Source: Oscillospiraceae bacterium (lineage in GTDB: Bacteria; Bacillota; Clostridia; Oscillospirales; Ruminococcaceae). Taken from it: a DNA stretch of 47,008 nucleotides. The position numbers were made by a program, and so were the translations under genes. Positions 36,580-44,036 of this stretch are shown piece after piece. Each line of letters opens with the position of its first letter. Position 1 is the stretch's first letter. The stretch is from the NCBI GenBank assembly GCA_024404815.1, contig JAKSPL010000018.1, forward strand, positions 1 to 47,008. Reading direction: 5' to 3'. The notes under the pieces are model-generated. The model searched no databases. It worked only from the letters and a program-made list of their open reading frames with translations, and was not told the origin of the DNA.

Positions 36580-37218
36580 ATGTTTCAGTATGAGAAAACG
36601 CTCGAATACCCTGTGAAAATCGCCCGTCCGAACGCAAAACTCGCAAAAATGATCATCACACAGCTGGGCGGTCCCGACGGAGAACTCGGCGCATCCATGC
36701 GGTATCTCAACCAGCGGTACACGATGCCGCTGCGCGAATTGCAGGGTTTGCTGACCGACATCGGCACAGAGGAACTTTCCCACATGGAGATCGTGTCCGC
36801 AGTTGTGTACCAGCTGACTAAGGGACTGACACCCGAACAGCTCGAAGCACAGGGATTTGCGGATTATTTTGTAGATCACACCACGGGCATCTATCCCGTT
36901 TCCGCATCGGGCGTGCCGTTCTCCGCGGAAACACTCCAGTCTACGGGCGATGCGATCACCGATCTGAGTGAGGATCTCGGCGCGGAGCAAAAAGCGCGTC
37001 TGACCTATGACAACATTCTGCGGTTGGCGGATGATCCTGATGTGCGGGATGTCATTCGGTTCCTGCGTGAGCGTGAAATCGTGCATTTTCAGCGGTTCGG
37101 CGAGGGACTGCGGATGATTCAGGAGAAGCTTGCGACAAAATCGCACTATCCGAACAATCCCTACGCATTCAACACCTCGTTTGACAAATCCTGTTTCTGC
37201 CGTGCAATGGGGCGATAG
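36580..37218 (+). CDS. cotJC: Spore coat protein CotJC, manganese-catalase family
   Basis: A 212-aa ferritin-like protein of the manganese catalase family. Recognisable are MFQYEKTLEYPVKI, GASMRYLNQRY, TDIGTEELSHMEIV with the Glu-x-x-His metal ligands, and a second ligand region REREIVHFQRFGE. In Clostridia CotJC-type proteins can break down hydrogen peroxide in the coat. The ATG at 36580 follows AAAGGAGG. Last gene of cotJABC. Confidence 0.93.
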   Translation: MFQYEKTLEYPVKIARPNAKLAKMIITQLGGPDGELGASMRYLNQRYTMPLRELQGLLTDIGTEELSHMEIVSAVVYQLTKGLTPEQLEAQGFADYFVDHTTGIYPVSASGVPFSAETLQSTGDAITDLSEDLGAEQKARLTYDNILRLADDPDVRDVIRFLREREIVHFQRFGEGLRMIQEKLATKSHYPNNPYAFNTSFDKSCFCRAMGR

Positions 37219-37245
37219 TTCCCGACGGATTTCCCATATTTGCTC

Positions 37246-37278
37246 ACAAAAAGGGCGGAGAACCAAATCTCCGCCCTT
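37246..37278 (-). terminator. Terminator of the CE12 gene inside repeat element C
   Basis: AAGGGCGGAG pairs perfectly with CTCCGCCCTT around an 8-nt loop. TTTTTGTG follows on the minus strand. Confidence 0.88.
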
Positions 37279-37340
37279 ATCCTGTGATCGTTCGTGCTAA
37301 AACGGGATTCCAAAGGGGCTTGGGGACAGCTCCCCCAAAA
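37248..37340 (-). repeat. Palindromic 3'-end element, copy C (downstream of the CE12 gene)
   Basis: Read in the direction of the esterase gene: TTTTTGGGGGAGCTGTCCCCAA (hairpin stem 37338-37333 / 37325-37320), CCCCTTTGGAATCCC, a 27-nt block (37317-37291) shared with copy A, then a terminator hairpin. Confidence 0.82.
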
Positions 37341-37348
37341 ACCACTCT

Positions 37349-39844
37349 TTACAGCCCGATATTCAGACCTTTCAATCCGTCGCTGACGATCTTTGCGACA
37401 ACTTTCGCGCCGGTTTCCGTAAAGTGCGTGAAATCCGTGCCACCATTTGTGGTCGAACCCATGTAATAGCCGTATACCGTGTTGTAAGCGATGTTGTTGA
37501 AGTTGTTTGCCATCGCCGAACCCAGATCGAAATACGGGACTTTGTACTTGTTCGCAAGCTGTTTGCAGGCAGTATCAATATTGCGGTAACCTGCGGAGAA
37601 CGGCTGCTGTGCATTCTTGATCGAAAGAGTCGGGCTCATCAGAACAGGTGTGCCGCCCTTTGCAAGCGCACCCTCGATATAGAATTCCATGTAGTATTCA
37701 AACGAGCCGTATGTGGGATTATCCACAAATCCGCAGCACGGTGCATAGCGTTCTTCCTTATTGTACGCGCCGTCGTTGATACCGAAGCAGACGACCAGAT
37801 AATCGCCCGATTTCATCTGGTCGAGAATCGTTTGCAGTCTGCCGTTGTCATAGAACTGCTTGGAACTTCTGCCTGCGAGGGAATGGTTGCTGACTGTCAC
37901 CGAGCTGTTGAAATAGTCGCCGAGGTAATATCCCCAGCCCTGCTGCGGTGCGTAGCTTGCAGTGTAGCTCTGTGCGGTGGAGTCGCCCGCAATGTAGATC
38001 ACGGGATTTGAGGAGTAATTTGTTTGCTGTCCCGATGCGTTTGGATCATAAACCTCCGCGATCGGTTCATCGGTCAGCGAAAGTGTGATATAGTCGATAT
38101 TCGGGCCGCCCTCACTCGTATACGACTGGAACTTGATGGAATTCTGTCCTGCTTTCAGCGGCAGAACCAGTCCGCGCATTTCCCAGGTCGTCCATGCGCC
38201 CGTGCTCTGGAAATCCTGTAGCCACTGTCTGCTGTCGCCGCCGACAGAGAGCATCATCTGACGGTTGTTCGCAGAACCGTTGGCATTGCGGATCGCCATA
38301 TAGTAGTTGCCGTCCTGTTCGACATTGACCGTAAAGGTCACGTTACTGGTAGAGGTGTTGTCAAGGTTGAGATACGCCTCGCCGACAAAACCTGCATTGA
38401 CGGTTTCCTTGATGCCCTCGCTGAACGAAGCATTGATCGCGTAGTAACGCTCCTGCACGGGGAACTTGCTGATCTGTGCGGTGAGGTACTGCACAAACAG
38501 AACCAAGTCCGCCATAGACACGCTGCTGTCATCGTTGAGGTCAGCGGCTTTTCTTGCGGCATTGTCCGAGAAACTGCCCAGAAGTCCGCGTTTTGCAAGT
38601 GTCAGGTCAGAAACGGTAATGACACCGTCATTGTTCACATCGCCTTTTTTGTAGACAGCTTCAGGCTGCTGCGGTTCAGTCGTCTGTGTTCCGCTGCCCG
38701 GATTGCCGCCTGCGGAGAAGTCGATATTCTCTGCGACCAGCTTTGCAAGCACCGTTGCACCTGCACGGTTCGGATGCAGACCGTCGCCCGATACATAAAG
38801 GTTCGTTGTTGCGTCCGCGCCGATGCCCATGCAGTGATTCTGCCAGAGGGTAAAGAGGTCGAGCACTTCAATATTCAGCGATTTTCCGATGGAATCGAGT
38901 GCGCCGCCGAACCAGCGTCCTGTCAGCAGAGGGTTTCTCTGGCAGTCGCCGTTTCTGCCCTGCTGCTTGACGAGAATAACACGCATTCCCTTTGCCATTG
39001 CACGCTTTGCCATATCGGTGACGACCTGCGTGTATTCCGATTCATTGGAATAGTTGGTATCGTTGATGCCGATGGAGATGAAATAAATATCGCCCTCGTG
39101 GCCAAAGGTTTCGATGGGTGTGAACTGTCCTGCATCGACAAATCCCTCTGCGTACTGACCGCTTGCGGCAAGGTTTCGCACCTGCCACTTGTTCGTATCA
39201 ATGACTGACGGGAGCATTTGTCCCCAGCCTGCCTGCGAGGAGGAATCGAGCGGATAGTAATTGCAGACCGTTGAGTCTCCGCAGATCCAGACCGCCGGAT
39301 TGGTTACGGGATTGTCGGAGATCTTCTTGATTTCCAGCGCGGAGAGTGTATACGCATAACCCTCTTTGCCCGCACAGCAGCAGATGTTGAGCTGTCCGTC
39401 CTTGACAGGGATCTGGAACGTATCATAGGCATTGTTGCCCGTCAGGTTGATGAGCTGATACATTCCCTCGGCGGCAACGCTGGTGCGGTTGGTATTGCCA
39501 AGCCACACAGACACCTGATACAGACCGTTCGGTACATCCGCGCAGAACGATGCAGAACCTGTGTTGGTGGAATTCTTAAACTGTACGGCATCGCTGAGTG
39601 CGCCCCAGCCCGATGCAGAAACATCGGACACATTGCAGTCGTAGGAAAAACCGTAGCCTGTGCCGCTGTTGTACTTTGTGGACGCAGATACGCCTGTGTA
39701 GCCGCCCTCCGTGCCGCCTGCACCGAAATCGAATTTCCAGTAGTCAGACGCCGCAGATGCCTGCATCGGCATGGTCGGAAGCATCGCTGCGGTGAGCGCA
39801 AGCCCTGTCAGCAGGCTTGAAAGCTTTTTCAGAATGGTTTTCAT
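37349..39844 (-). CDS. Double CE12 rhamnogalacturonan acetylesterase with internal dockerin and CBM
   Basis: An 831-aa secreted protein. In order: signal peptide (1-32), a YesT-like beta domain (to about 180), a first SGNH/CE12 domain (GDST with Ser191, GIND 259-262, DGLHPN 354-359), a linker, a type I dockerin (about 401-457, GDVNNDGVITVSDL and ADLNDDSSVSMADL), a CBM35/CBM6-like domain (about 465-592), and a second SGNH/CE12 domain (GDST with Ser622, GIND, DFTHF). The family removes acetyl groups from pectic rhamnogalacturonan; the dockerin attaches it to the cellulosome. The ATG at 39844 gives the signal peptide and has GGGGGA upstream; the TTG at 39862 is unlikely. Confidence 0.94.
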   Translation of the reverse strand: MKTILKKLSSLLTGLALTAAMLPTMPMQASAASDYWKFDFGAGGTEGGYTGVSASTKYNSGTGYGFSYDCNVSDVSASGWGALSDAVQFKNSTNTGSASFCADVPNGLYQVSVWLGNTNRTSVAAEGMYQLINLTGNNAYDTFQIPVKDGQLNICCCAGKEGYAYTLSALEIKKISDNPVTNPAVWICGDSTVCNYYPLDSSSQAGWGQMLPSVIDTNKWQVRNLAASGQYAEGFVDAGQFTPIETFGHEGDIYFISIGINDTNYSNESEYTQVVTDMAKRAMAKGMRVILVKQQGRNGDCQRNPLLTGRWFGGALDSIGKSLNIEVLDLFTLWQNHCMGIGADATTNLYVSGDGLHPNRAGATVLAKLVAENIDFSAGGNPGSGTQTTEPQQPEAVYKKGDVNNDGVITVSDLTLAKRGLLGSFSDNAARKAADLNDDSSVSMADLVLFVQYLTAQISKFPVQERYYAINASFSEGIKETVNAGFVGEAYLNLDNTSTSNVTFTVNVEQDGNYYMAIRNANGSANNRQMMLSVGGDSRQWLQDFQSTGAWTTWEMRGLVLPLKAGQNSIKFQSYTSEGGPNIDYITLSLTDEPIAEVYDPNASGQQTNYSSNPVIYIAGDSTAQSYTASYAPQQGWGYYLGDYFNSSVTVSNHSLAGRSSKQFYDNGRLQTILDQMKSGDYLVVCFGINDGAYNKEERYAPCCGFVDNPTYGSFEYYMEFYIEGALAKGGTPVLMSPTLSIKNAQQPFSAGYRNIDTACKQLANKYKVPYFDLGSAMANNFNNIAYNTVYGYYMGSTTNGGTDFTHFTETGAKVVAKIVSDGLKGLNIGL

Positions 39845-39881
39845 GGCAGAGTGATCCCCCAATTCATTTCTTTATTTTTTC

Positions 39882-39910
39882 ATCATAGCACAAGAAAAAC
39901 ATAAAGTCAA
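39882..39910 (-). promoter_or_regulatory. Promoter of the CE12 gene
   Basis: On the minus strand TTGACT (39910-39905), 17-nt spacer, TATGAT (39887-39882). Confidence 0.85.
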
Positions 39911-39993
39911 GGAATGCCGCACGGATGGACAGAATCGCACAAGAAAGCGCGACAATAATACAGCACAACTTTCTCTGCCTGCCCGTTTACAGA

Positions 39994-40021
39994 AAACTTT
40001 CAGACTGTTCATAGAAAGTTT
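39994..40021. promoter_or_regulatory. Inverted repeat between the CE12 and small-RNA promoters
   Basis: AAACTTTC (39994-40001), 12 nt, GAAAGTTT (40014-40021): perfect 8-bp arms. It is centred about 60 nt before the likely small-RNA start and about 100 nt upstream of the CE12 -35. The position suits a regulator site; the regulator is unknown. Confidence 0.45.
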
Positions 40022-40029
40022 ATAAGGCA

Positions 40030-40061
40030 TTCAGTATTACTTAAAAAAAGCACTGTATACT
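40030..40061 (+). promoter_or_regulatory. Candidate promoter of small RNA 1
   Basis: TATACT (40056-40061) with TTCAG 26 nt before it (40030-40034) instead of a standard -35. The same TTCAG at the same distance precedes the -10 of small RNA 2, so the pair is probably homologous and possibly activator-dependent. Confidence 0.45.
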
Positions 40062-40067
40062 AAAATT

Positions 40068-40167
40068 AAGGTTTCAGAAACCTTGTTTCAAATCCCCCAA
40101 ATCCCCGATTCATTTCTTTTATTTTTCATGCTATGCGGTATCTGCCTGCATAGCATTTTGCTTTTTT
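40068..40167 (+). ncRNA. Candidate small RNA 1 (C-rich, antisense to the CE12 leader)
   Basis: About 100 nt. It starts with hairpin AAGGTTT-CAG-AAACCTT (40068-40084), continues with an unstructured stretch containing ATCCCCCAAATCCCC, and ends in a strong terminator: ATGCTATGC (40128-40136) with GCATAGCAT (40148-40156), then TTTGCTTTTTT. No ORF of note. The segment 40101-40120 is complementary to the CE12 mRNA leader over its ribosome site with one bulge and one G-U pair. Expression and function are inferred. Confidence 0.5.
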
Positions 40168-40215
40168 ACAGCGTATTTACGCGCAGAAAAAATTTTTTAG
40201 AAAAATCTTCCGCTT

Positions 40216-40247
40216 TTCAGATTATTTTAATCTTCGTTCGGTATGAT
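40216..40247 (+). promoter_or_regulatory. Candidate promoter of small RNA 2
   Basis: TATGAT (40242-40247) with TTCAG at 40216-40220, the same 26-nt distance as in unit 1. No consensus -35. Confidence 0.4.
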
Positions 40248-40253
40248 ATAGAC

Positions 40254-40377
40254 AGGTTAAGGTGAACGCCTAAAACCGTAATTTTCAAACCCCATTTTCC
40301 CAATTCTTATTTCCCTATTCCATCTGAGATTTTCTCAACTCGGGCTGTGCGGCTTCTTCGCATGGCCTTATTTTTTT
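40254..40377 (+). ncRNA. Candidate small RNA 2 (paralogue of small RNA 1)
   Basis: About 120 nt with the same plan as unit 1. A 5' hairpin pairs GGTT with AACC and AGG with CCT (40255-40277). A C-rich open stretch (TTTCAAACCCC, TTTTCCCAATTC) follows, then a terminator: GGC and TGCG (40343-40351) with CGCA and GCC (40359-40367), then seven T. CCCAATTC is an 8-nt perfect complement of the CE12 ribosome-site region. Tentative. Confidence 0.4.
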
Positions 40378-40461
40378 GCCTTTTTGCCGATTTCTCTACG
40401 AAATGGACAAAAGAACATTCCCAAGCGCAGAAAAATTTTCTCGTGAATTCTCTGCAACCTC

Positions 40462-40490
40462 TTGCCAAATTCCATAAAATAGTGTAAAAT
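40462..40490 (+). promoter_or_regulatory. pgk promoter P1
   Basis: TTGCCA (40462-40467), 17-nt spacer, TAAAAT (40485-40490). It resembles the gap promoter (TAAAAT -10). Confidence 0.75.
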
Positions 40491-40499
40491 AAGAGAGGT

Positions 40500-40517
40500 T
40501 TGTGAATTTTTTCACAG
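40500..40517 (+). promoter_or_regulatory. Rex operator upstream of pgk
   Basis: TTGTGAA-TTTT-TTCACAG differs from the known Rex site TTGTGAAWWWWTTCACAA at one end base. It lies just downstream of P1 and covers the -35 of P2, the position of a repressor block. Rex senses NADH/NAD+ and controls central carbon genes in Firmicutes. Confidence 0.8.
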
Positions 40518-40539
40518 CGAACTATTTTTATTCTATAAT
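40511..40539 (+). promoter_or_regulatory. pgk promoter P2
   Basis: TTCACA (40511-40516), 17-nt spacer, TATAAT (40534-40539). Its -35 overlaps the Rex site. Confidence 0.65.
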
Positions 40540-40564
40540 CTTTTTTTGAAAGGATGTATTTCAC

Positions 40565-41788
40565 ATGGCAGGTCTTAACAAGGTATCTGTAGACGATTTG
40601 CAGGCGAAAGGCAAGAAGATTCTTGTCCGCTGCGATTTCAATGTCCCGATGAAAGAGGGCAAAATCACCAACGATAACCGCATCACCGCGGCTCTCCCCA
40701 CCATCAAAAAGCTCCTCGCTGAGGGCGGCAAGGTTGTTCTCTGCTCCCACCTCGGCAAGCCGAAGAACGGTCCGGAAGCTGCATTCTCCCTCGCACCCGT
40801 TGCAGAGCGTCTTGCAGAGCTGCTCCCCGATACAAAAGTAACCTTCGCTGCTGACGATACCGTTGTCGGCGAGAACGCAAAGGCTGCTGTCGCTGCTATG
40901 AACGACGGTGACATCGTGCTCCTCGAAAACACCCGTTTCCGCGGCGCAGAAGAAACCAAGAACGGCGAAGCTTTCTCCAAGGAACTCGCTGAGCTGGTCG
41001 ATGGTCAGGCATTTGTCATGGACGCTTTCGGTTCTGCACACAGAGCACACGCTTCCACCGCAGGTGTCACCCAGTTCGTCAAGGAAACCGCAGTCGGTTA
41101 CCTGATGCAGAAAGAGATCCAGTTCCTCGGCAATGCTGTTGAGGATCCGGTTCGTCCGTTCGTTGCGATCCTCGGCGGTGCAAAGGTCGCTGATAAGCTG
41201 AACGTCATCTCCAACCTGCTCGAAAAGTGCGATACCCTCATCATCGGCGGCGGTATGGCATATACCTTCATCAAGGCACAGGGCGGCGAGATCGGTACTT
41301 CCCTCGTTGATATGGAAAAGATCGACTACTGCAAGGAAATGCTCGCAAAGGCTGAAAAACTCGGCAAGAAGATCCTTCTCCCTGTTGATACCGCGATCGC
41401 AGCTTCTTTCCCGAACCCGATCGACGCAGAGATCGCTGTTGAGTTCGTAGACTCCGACAAGATCCCGGCTGACAAGATGGGCCTCGATATCGGTCCGAAG
41501 TCCGCTGCTCTCTTCGCAGAGGCTGCTAAGACCGCAAAGACTGTTGTCTGGAACGGTCCGATGGGCGTTTTCGAAAACCCGACACTCAAGAAGGGTACCG
41601 TTGCTGTCTGCGAGGCTCTCGCACAGGCTGACGCTACCACCATCATCGGCGGCGGCGACTCCGCTACTGCTGCTATTCAGCTCGGTTTCGCTGACAAGAT
41701 GAGCCACATCTCCACCGGCGGCGGTGCTTCCCTCGAATACCTCGAAGGCAAGGTTCTCCCCGGCGTGGCTGCAATCGCTGAAAAATAA
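40565..41788 (+). CDS. pgk: Phosphoglycerate kinase
   Basis: A 407-aa monomeric kinase that transfers phosphate from 1,3-bisphosphoglycerate to ADP. The N domain has [19 protein letters not shown] and CSHLGKP. The C domain has GGAKVADKL and GGGDSATAA, with a typical C-terminal [14 protein letters not shown]. Strong codon bias like gap. It heads the pgk-tpiA-gpmI block; two promoters and a Rex site precede it. The hairpin GGGCGGATA/TATCCGCCC (41814-41835) after its stop lacks a T run, so reading on into later genes is possible. Confidence 0.98.
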   Translation: MAGLNKVSVDDLQAKGKKILVRCDFNVPMKEGKITNDNRITAALPTIKKLLAEGGKVVLCSHLGKPKNGPEAAFSLAPVAERLAELLPDTKVTFAADDTVVGENAKAAVAAMNDGDIVLLENTRFRGAEETKNGEAFSKELAELVDGQAFVMDAFGSAHRAHASTAGVTQFVKETAVGYLMQKEIQFLGNAVEDPVRPFVAILGGAKVADKLNVISNLLEKCDTLIIGGGMAYTFIKAQGGEIGTSLVDMEKIDYCKEMLAKAEKLGKKILLPVDTAIAASFPNPIDAEIAVEFVDSDKIPADKMGLDIGPKSAALFAEAAKTAKTVVWNGPMGVFENPTLKKGTVAVCEALAQADATTIIGGGDSATAAIQLGFADKMSHISTGGGASLEYLEGKVLPGVAAIAEK

Positions 41789-41813
41789 TCTCTTACCAAA
41801 CAACTGACGATTC

Positions 41814-41835
41814 GGGCGGATAGCAATATCCGCCC
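41814..41835 (+). other. Hairpin after pgk without T run
   Basis: A perfect 9-bp stem GGGCGGATA / TATCCGCCC with a GCAA tetraloop. It is not a good terminator and is more likely a 3'-end stabiliser of the pgk message. Confidence 0.55.
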
Positions 41836-41887
41836 AAATTGCCATATGCACATACGGAAAATCGTGCAGTTTCAGAAAGGAAATGCC

Positions 41888-42070
41888 ATGCTCTTCCTAT
41901 TACTTCGTTGGAATTCGCTGTACACTGATATTTTTATCCTGATTGGCATTGTCGTTGTACTGGTCAGCGCGTTTATCAAAAGCAACTCCAATTTAAAAAA
42001 AGAAATCGAAGAACGTAAAAAGCGCGAATTACAAAACAAACGCAATTCTCAGGACGACTGGTACAAATAA
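41888..42070 (+). CDS. Small single-pass membrane protein (60 aa)
   Basis: An N-terminal hydrophobic helix (LYTDIFILIGIVVVLVSAFI) is followed by a strongly charged tail (KKEIEERKKRELQNKRN). The ATG at 41888 has GAAAGG seven nt upstream; a longer frame from 41846 lacks a ribosome site. Family unknown. It lies between pgk and a second membrane-anchored unknown. Confidence 0.7.
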   Translation: MLFLLLRWNSLYTDIFILIGIVVVLVSAFIKSNSNLKKEIEERKKRELQNKRNSQDDWYK

Positions 42071-42138
42071 ATATCGGTCAAAATAAAAATTCAGAGTGTC
42101 ATGCTGTTCGGCTGAACACTCAGAAAGGAGAGAAAGCG

Positions 42139-43086
42139 ATGCAGGGATTGATTATGTTGCTGGCCGTTCTCGGTTTTGCTCCACTTTTCTGTATACTGAA
42201 AGCAGTTGGAAAAAACAGGGAACGCATGGACTCGGAATTGCAGGAGCGTCATCAGCGCAATCTGCAAAACCTCCAGAACTCCATGACCCATACAGCCGAT
42301 CTTTCTATGCGTTCAGAACTTGACCAGATCGTTGATGGCGCACTCAGGACATCAGACTATACGCCTGATTTTGAGAAAGAAGGCCCGACAGAAGCCTATC
42401 TGCGGTATTTTCAGGCAACGCATCCCTGTCCCCATGAAGACGACCACATGACCATTGTGGAACTGGAGCTTTCCCTCCAGCACTATATGGAAGCGGAGCA
42501 GGAACTGCGGCTGATGGTGCCCGACTACATGAATTATCCGCTGCGAATGCGTTATGTCAATGCGCTTCTGAAGCTCTACATTATGACAGGCCGCACAGAA
42601 CTTGCCCTCGAAGTCTTTACCAAGTATCAGGATTTTTCAGAGCAGTATCTGATGACAGAATCCAAAGGCATCCTTTCCTATCTCGACAACGCCGCGACTG
42701 TCACAGCACTCGCAGGCGATTTTGACGAAGCAGAACGCTACTGCGAAGCGATGAAATACTATATCATTCAGCAGAATATCACCGACATGGGATATCTTCT
42801 GCCGTACATCACAAAAGTCAAACTGCTGTTTATGGAAGAAAAATCTGTCGAGGCGAAAACCTTGTTCACAGAAACCAAACGGCAGATCCAGAATTTTCAG
42901 TCATATCGCTCGGCATGGAATCAGACGTTTTTGTATGACCTGCTCGACCAGACCAGACTGTTCGATGCATCTGCCATGCCAAACAGCGTTCTCGATGAAG
43001 AAATGCCCGAAATCGTTTTTCCTGCAAGCACAGCACAGGAATCCAAGCAGGACGGCAGCAACGAAATGCCGACGCTGCAAATCTAA
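42139..43086 (+). CDS. Membrane-anchored helical-repeat protein of unknown function
   Basis: A 315-aa protein. An N-terminal helix (GLIMLLAVLGFAPLFCILKAVG) anchors it. A charged coiled region (about 24-55) and a helical array resembling TPR repeats follow: ELELSLQHYMEAEQELR, NALLKLYIMTGRTELALEVF, AATVTALAGDFDEAERYCEAMKYY. The tail is acidic. Probably a scaffold or binding protein; no specific family recognised. Ribosome site AAAGGAG. Confidence 0.8.
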   Translation: MQGLIMLLAVLGFAPLFCILKAVGKNRERMDSELQERHQRNLQNLQNSMTHTADLSMRSELDQIVDGALRTSDYTPDFEKEGPTEAYLRYFQATHPCPHEDDHMTIVELELSLQHYMEAEQELRLMVPDYMNYPLRMRYVNALLKLYIMTGRTELALEVFTKYQDFSEQYLMTESKGILSYLDNAATVTALAGDFDEAERYCEAMKYYIIQQNITDMGYLLPYITKVKLLFMEEKSVEAKTLFTETKRQIQNFQSYRSAWNQTFLYDLLDQTRLFDASAMPNSVLDEEMPEIVFPASTAQESKQDGSNEMPTLQI

Positions 43087-43152
43087 TGCAATACCGCACA
43101 AGGATTTGTGCCAATATAAACCCATATTCTAAATTTTTGGAGGATGTTACCC

Positions 43153-43929
43153 ATGAACAAGAATCTCAGAAAAGCAATCATCGCAGGCAACTGGAAGATG
43201 AACAAGACCCGCCCCGAAGCAAAGGCTCTGCTCGAAGCAATCAAGCCCCTCGTTGCAAATGCTGACGGCAAGATCGAAGTCATTGCCTGTGTTCCGTTCA
43301 CCAACCTCGAAACCGCTGTCAACACCACCGCAGGCTCCAATGTCAAGGTCGGTGCTGAGAACGTCCACTTCGAAAAGTCCGGCGCATTCACCGGCGAGAT
43401 CTCCGCAGATATGCTGACCGAACTGGGTGTTGAGTACGTTGTTATCGGCCACAGCGAGCGCAGACAGTATTTCGGCGAGACCGATGAAACTGTCAACAAG
43501 CGCACCGCTGCTGCTCTCGCAGCAGGTCTGAAGCCCATCGTCTGCGTTGGCGAGCTGAAATGGGAACGTGAAGCAAACATCACCGAGGAAGTCATTTCCC
43601 GTCAGATCAAGCTGGACCTCGCAGGTGTTTCCGCAGAGGACATCAAGAAGACCGTTATCGCTTACGAGCCTGTCTGGGCAATCGGTACCGGTCTGACTGC
43701 TACTCCTGAGCAGGCAGAGGAAGTCTGCGGCTTTATCCGCGCAACCCTCGCAAAGCTCTATGATGCAGCAACCGCAGACGCTGTTACCATTCAGTACGGC
43801 GGCTCCATGAACGCAAAGAATGCTGCTGAACTGCTCGCAAAGCCGAACATCGACGGCGGTCTGATCGGCGGCGCATCCCTGAAGGCTGAAGACTTCAACG
43901 TCATCGTTCAGGCAGCAGTCAACGGCTGA
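43153..43929 (+). CDS. tpiA: Triosephosphate isomerase
   Basis: A 258-aa TIM-barrel enzyme interconverting dihydroxyacetone phosphate and glyceraldehyde-3-phosphate. Substrate Lys15 is in AGNWKMN, the electrophile His in GHSERR, and the base Glu in AYEPVWAIGTG, with YGGSMN near the phosphate site. The second ATG (43153) is used as GGAGG is then nine nt upstream; the first would add three residues. A weak hairpin AGGGGAA/TTCCCCT (43964-43992) follows. Confidence 0.97.
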   Translation: MNKNLRKAIIAGNWKMNKTRPEAKALLEAIKPLVANADGKIEVIACVPFTNLETAVNTTAGSNVKVGAENVHFEKSGAFTGEISADMLTELGVEYVVIGHSERRQYFGETDETVNKRTAAALAAGLKPIVCVGELKWEREANITEEVISRQIKLDLAGVSAEDIKKTVIAYEPVWAIGTGLTATPEQAEEVCGFIRATLAKLYDAATADAVTIQYGGSMNAKNAAELLAKPNIDGGLIGGASLKAEDFNVIVQAAVNG

Positions 43930-44036
43930 TTTTCTCGCATACACTCAAAAATTCTCGCATTTCAGGGGAAGCTCCGCACAGGGGTTTCCCCTCTTACCCT
44001 ATCTGTTCGTTTTCCGCAGACAGAAAGGAAACCATC

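Noticed and set aside
40083-40265. A 60-codon TTG-started frame over the small-RNA region
   Set aside because: It starts inside a perfect palindrome without a ribosome site and runs through a strong terminator; not credible as a gene.
41814-41835. Rho-independent terminator of pgk
   Set aside because: The stem is perfect but is followed by AAATTGCC, not by a T run; listed as a hairpin only.
40307-41851. A 514-codon minus-strand frame across the pgk region
   Set aside because: Shadow of the codon-biased pgk gene; no start signals and no known domain.
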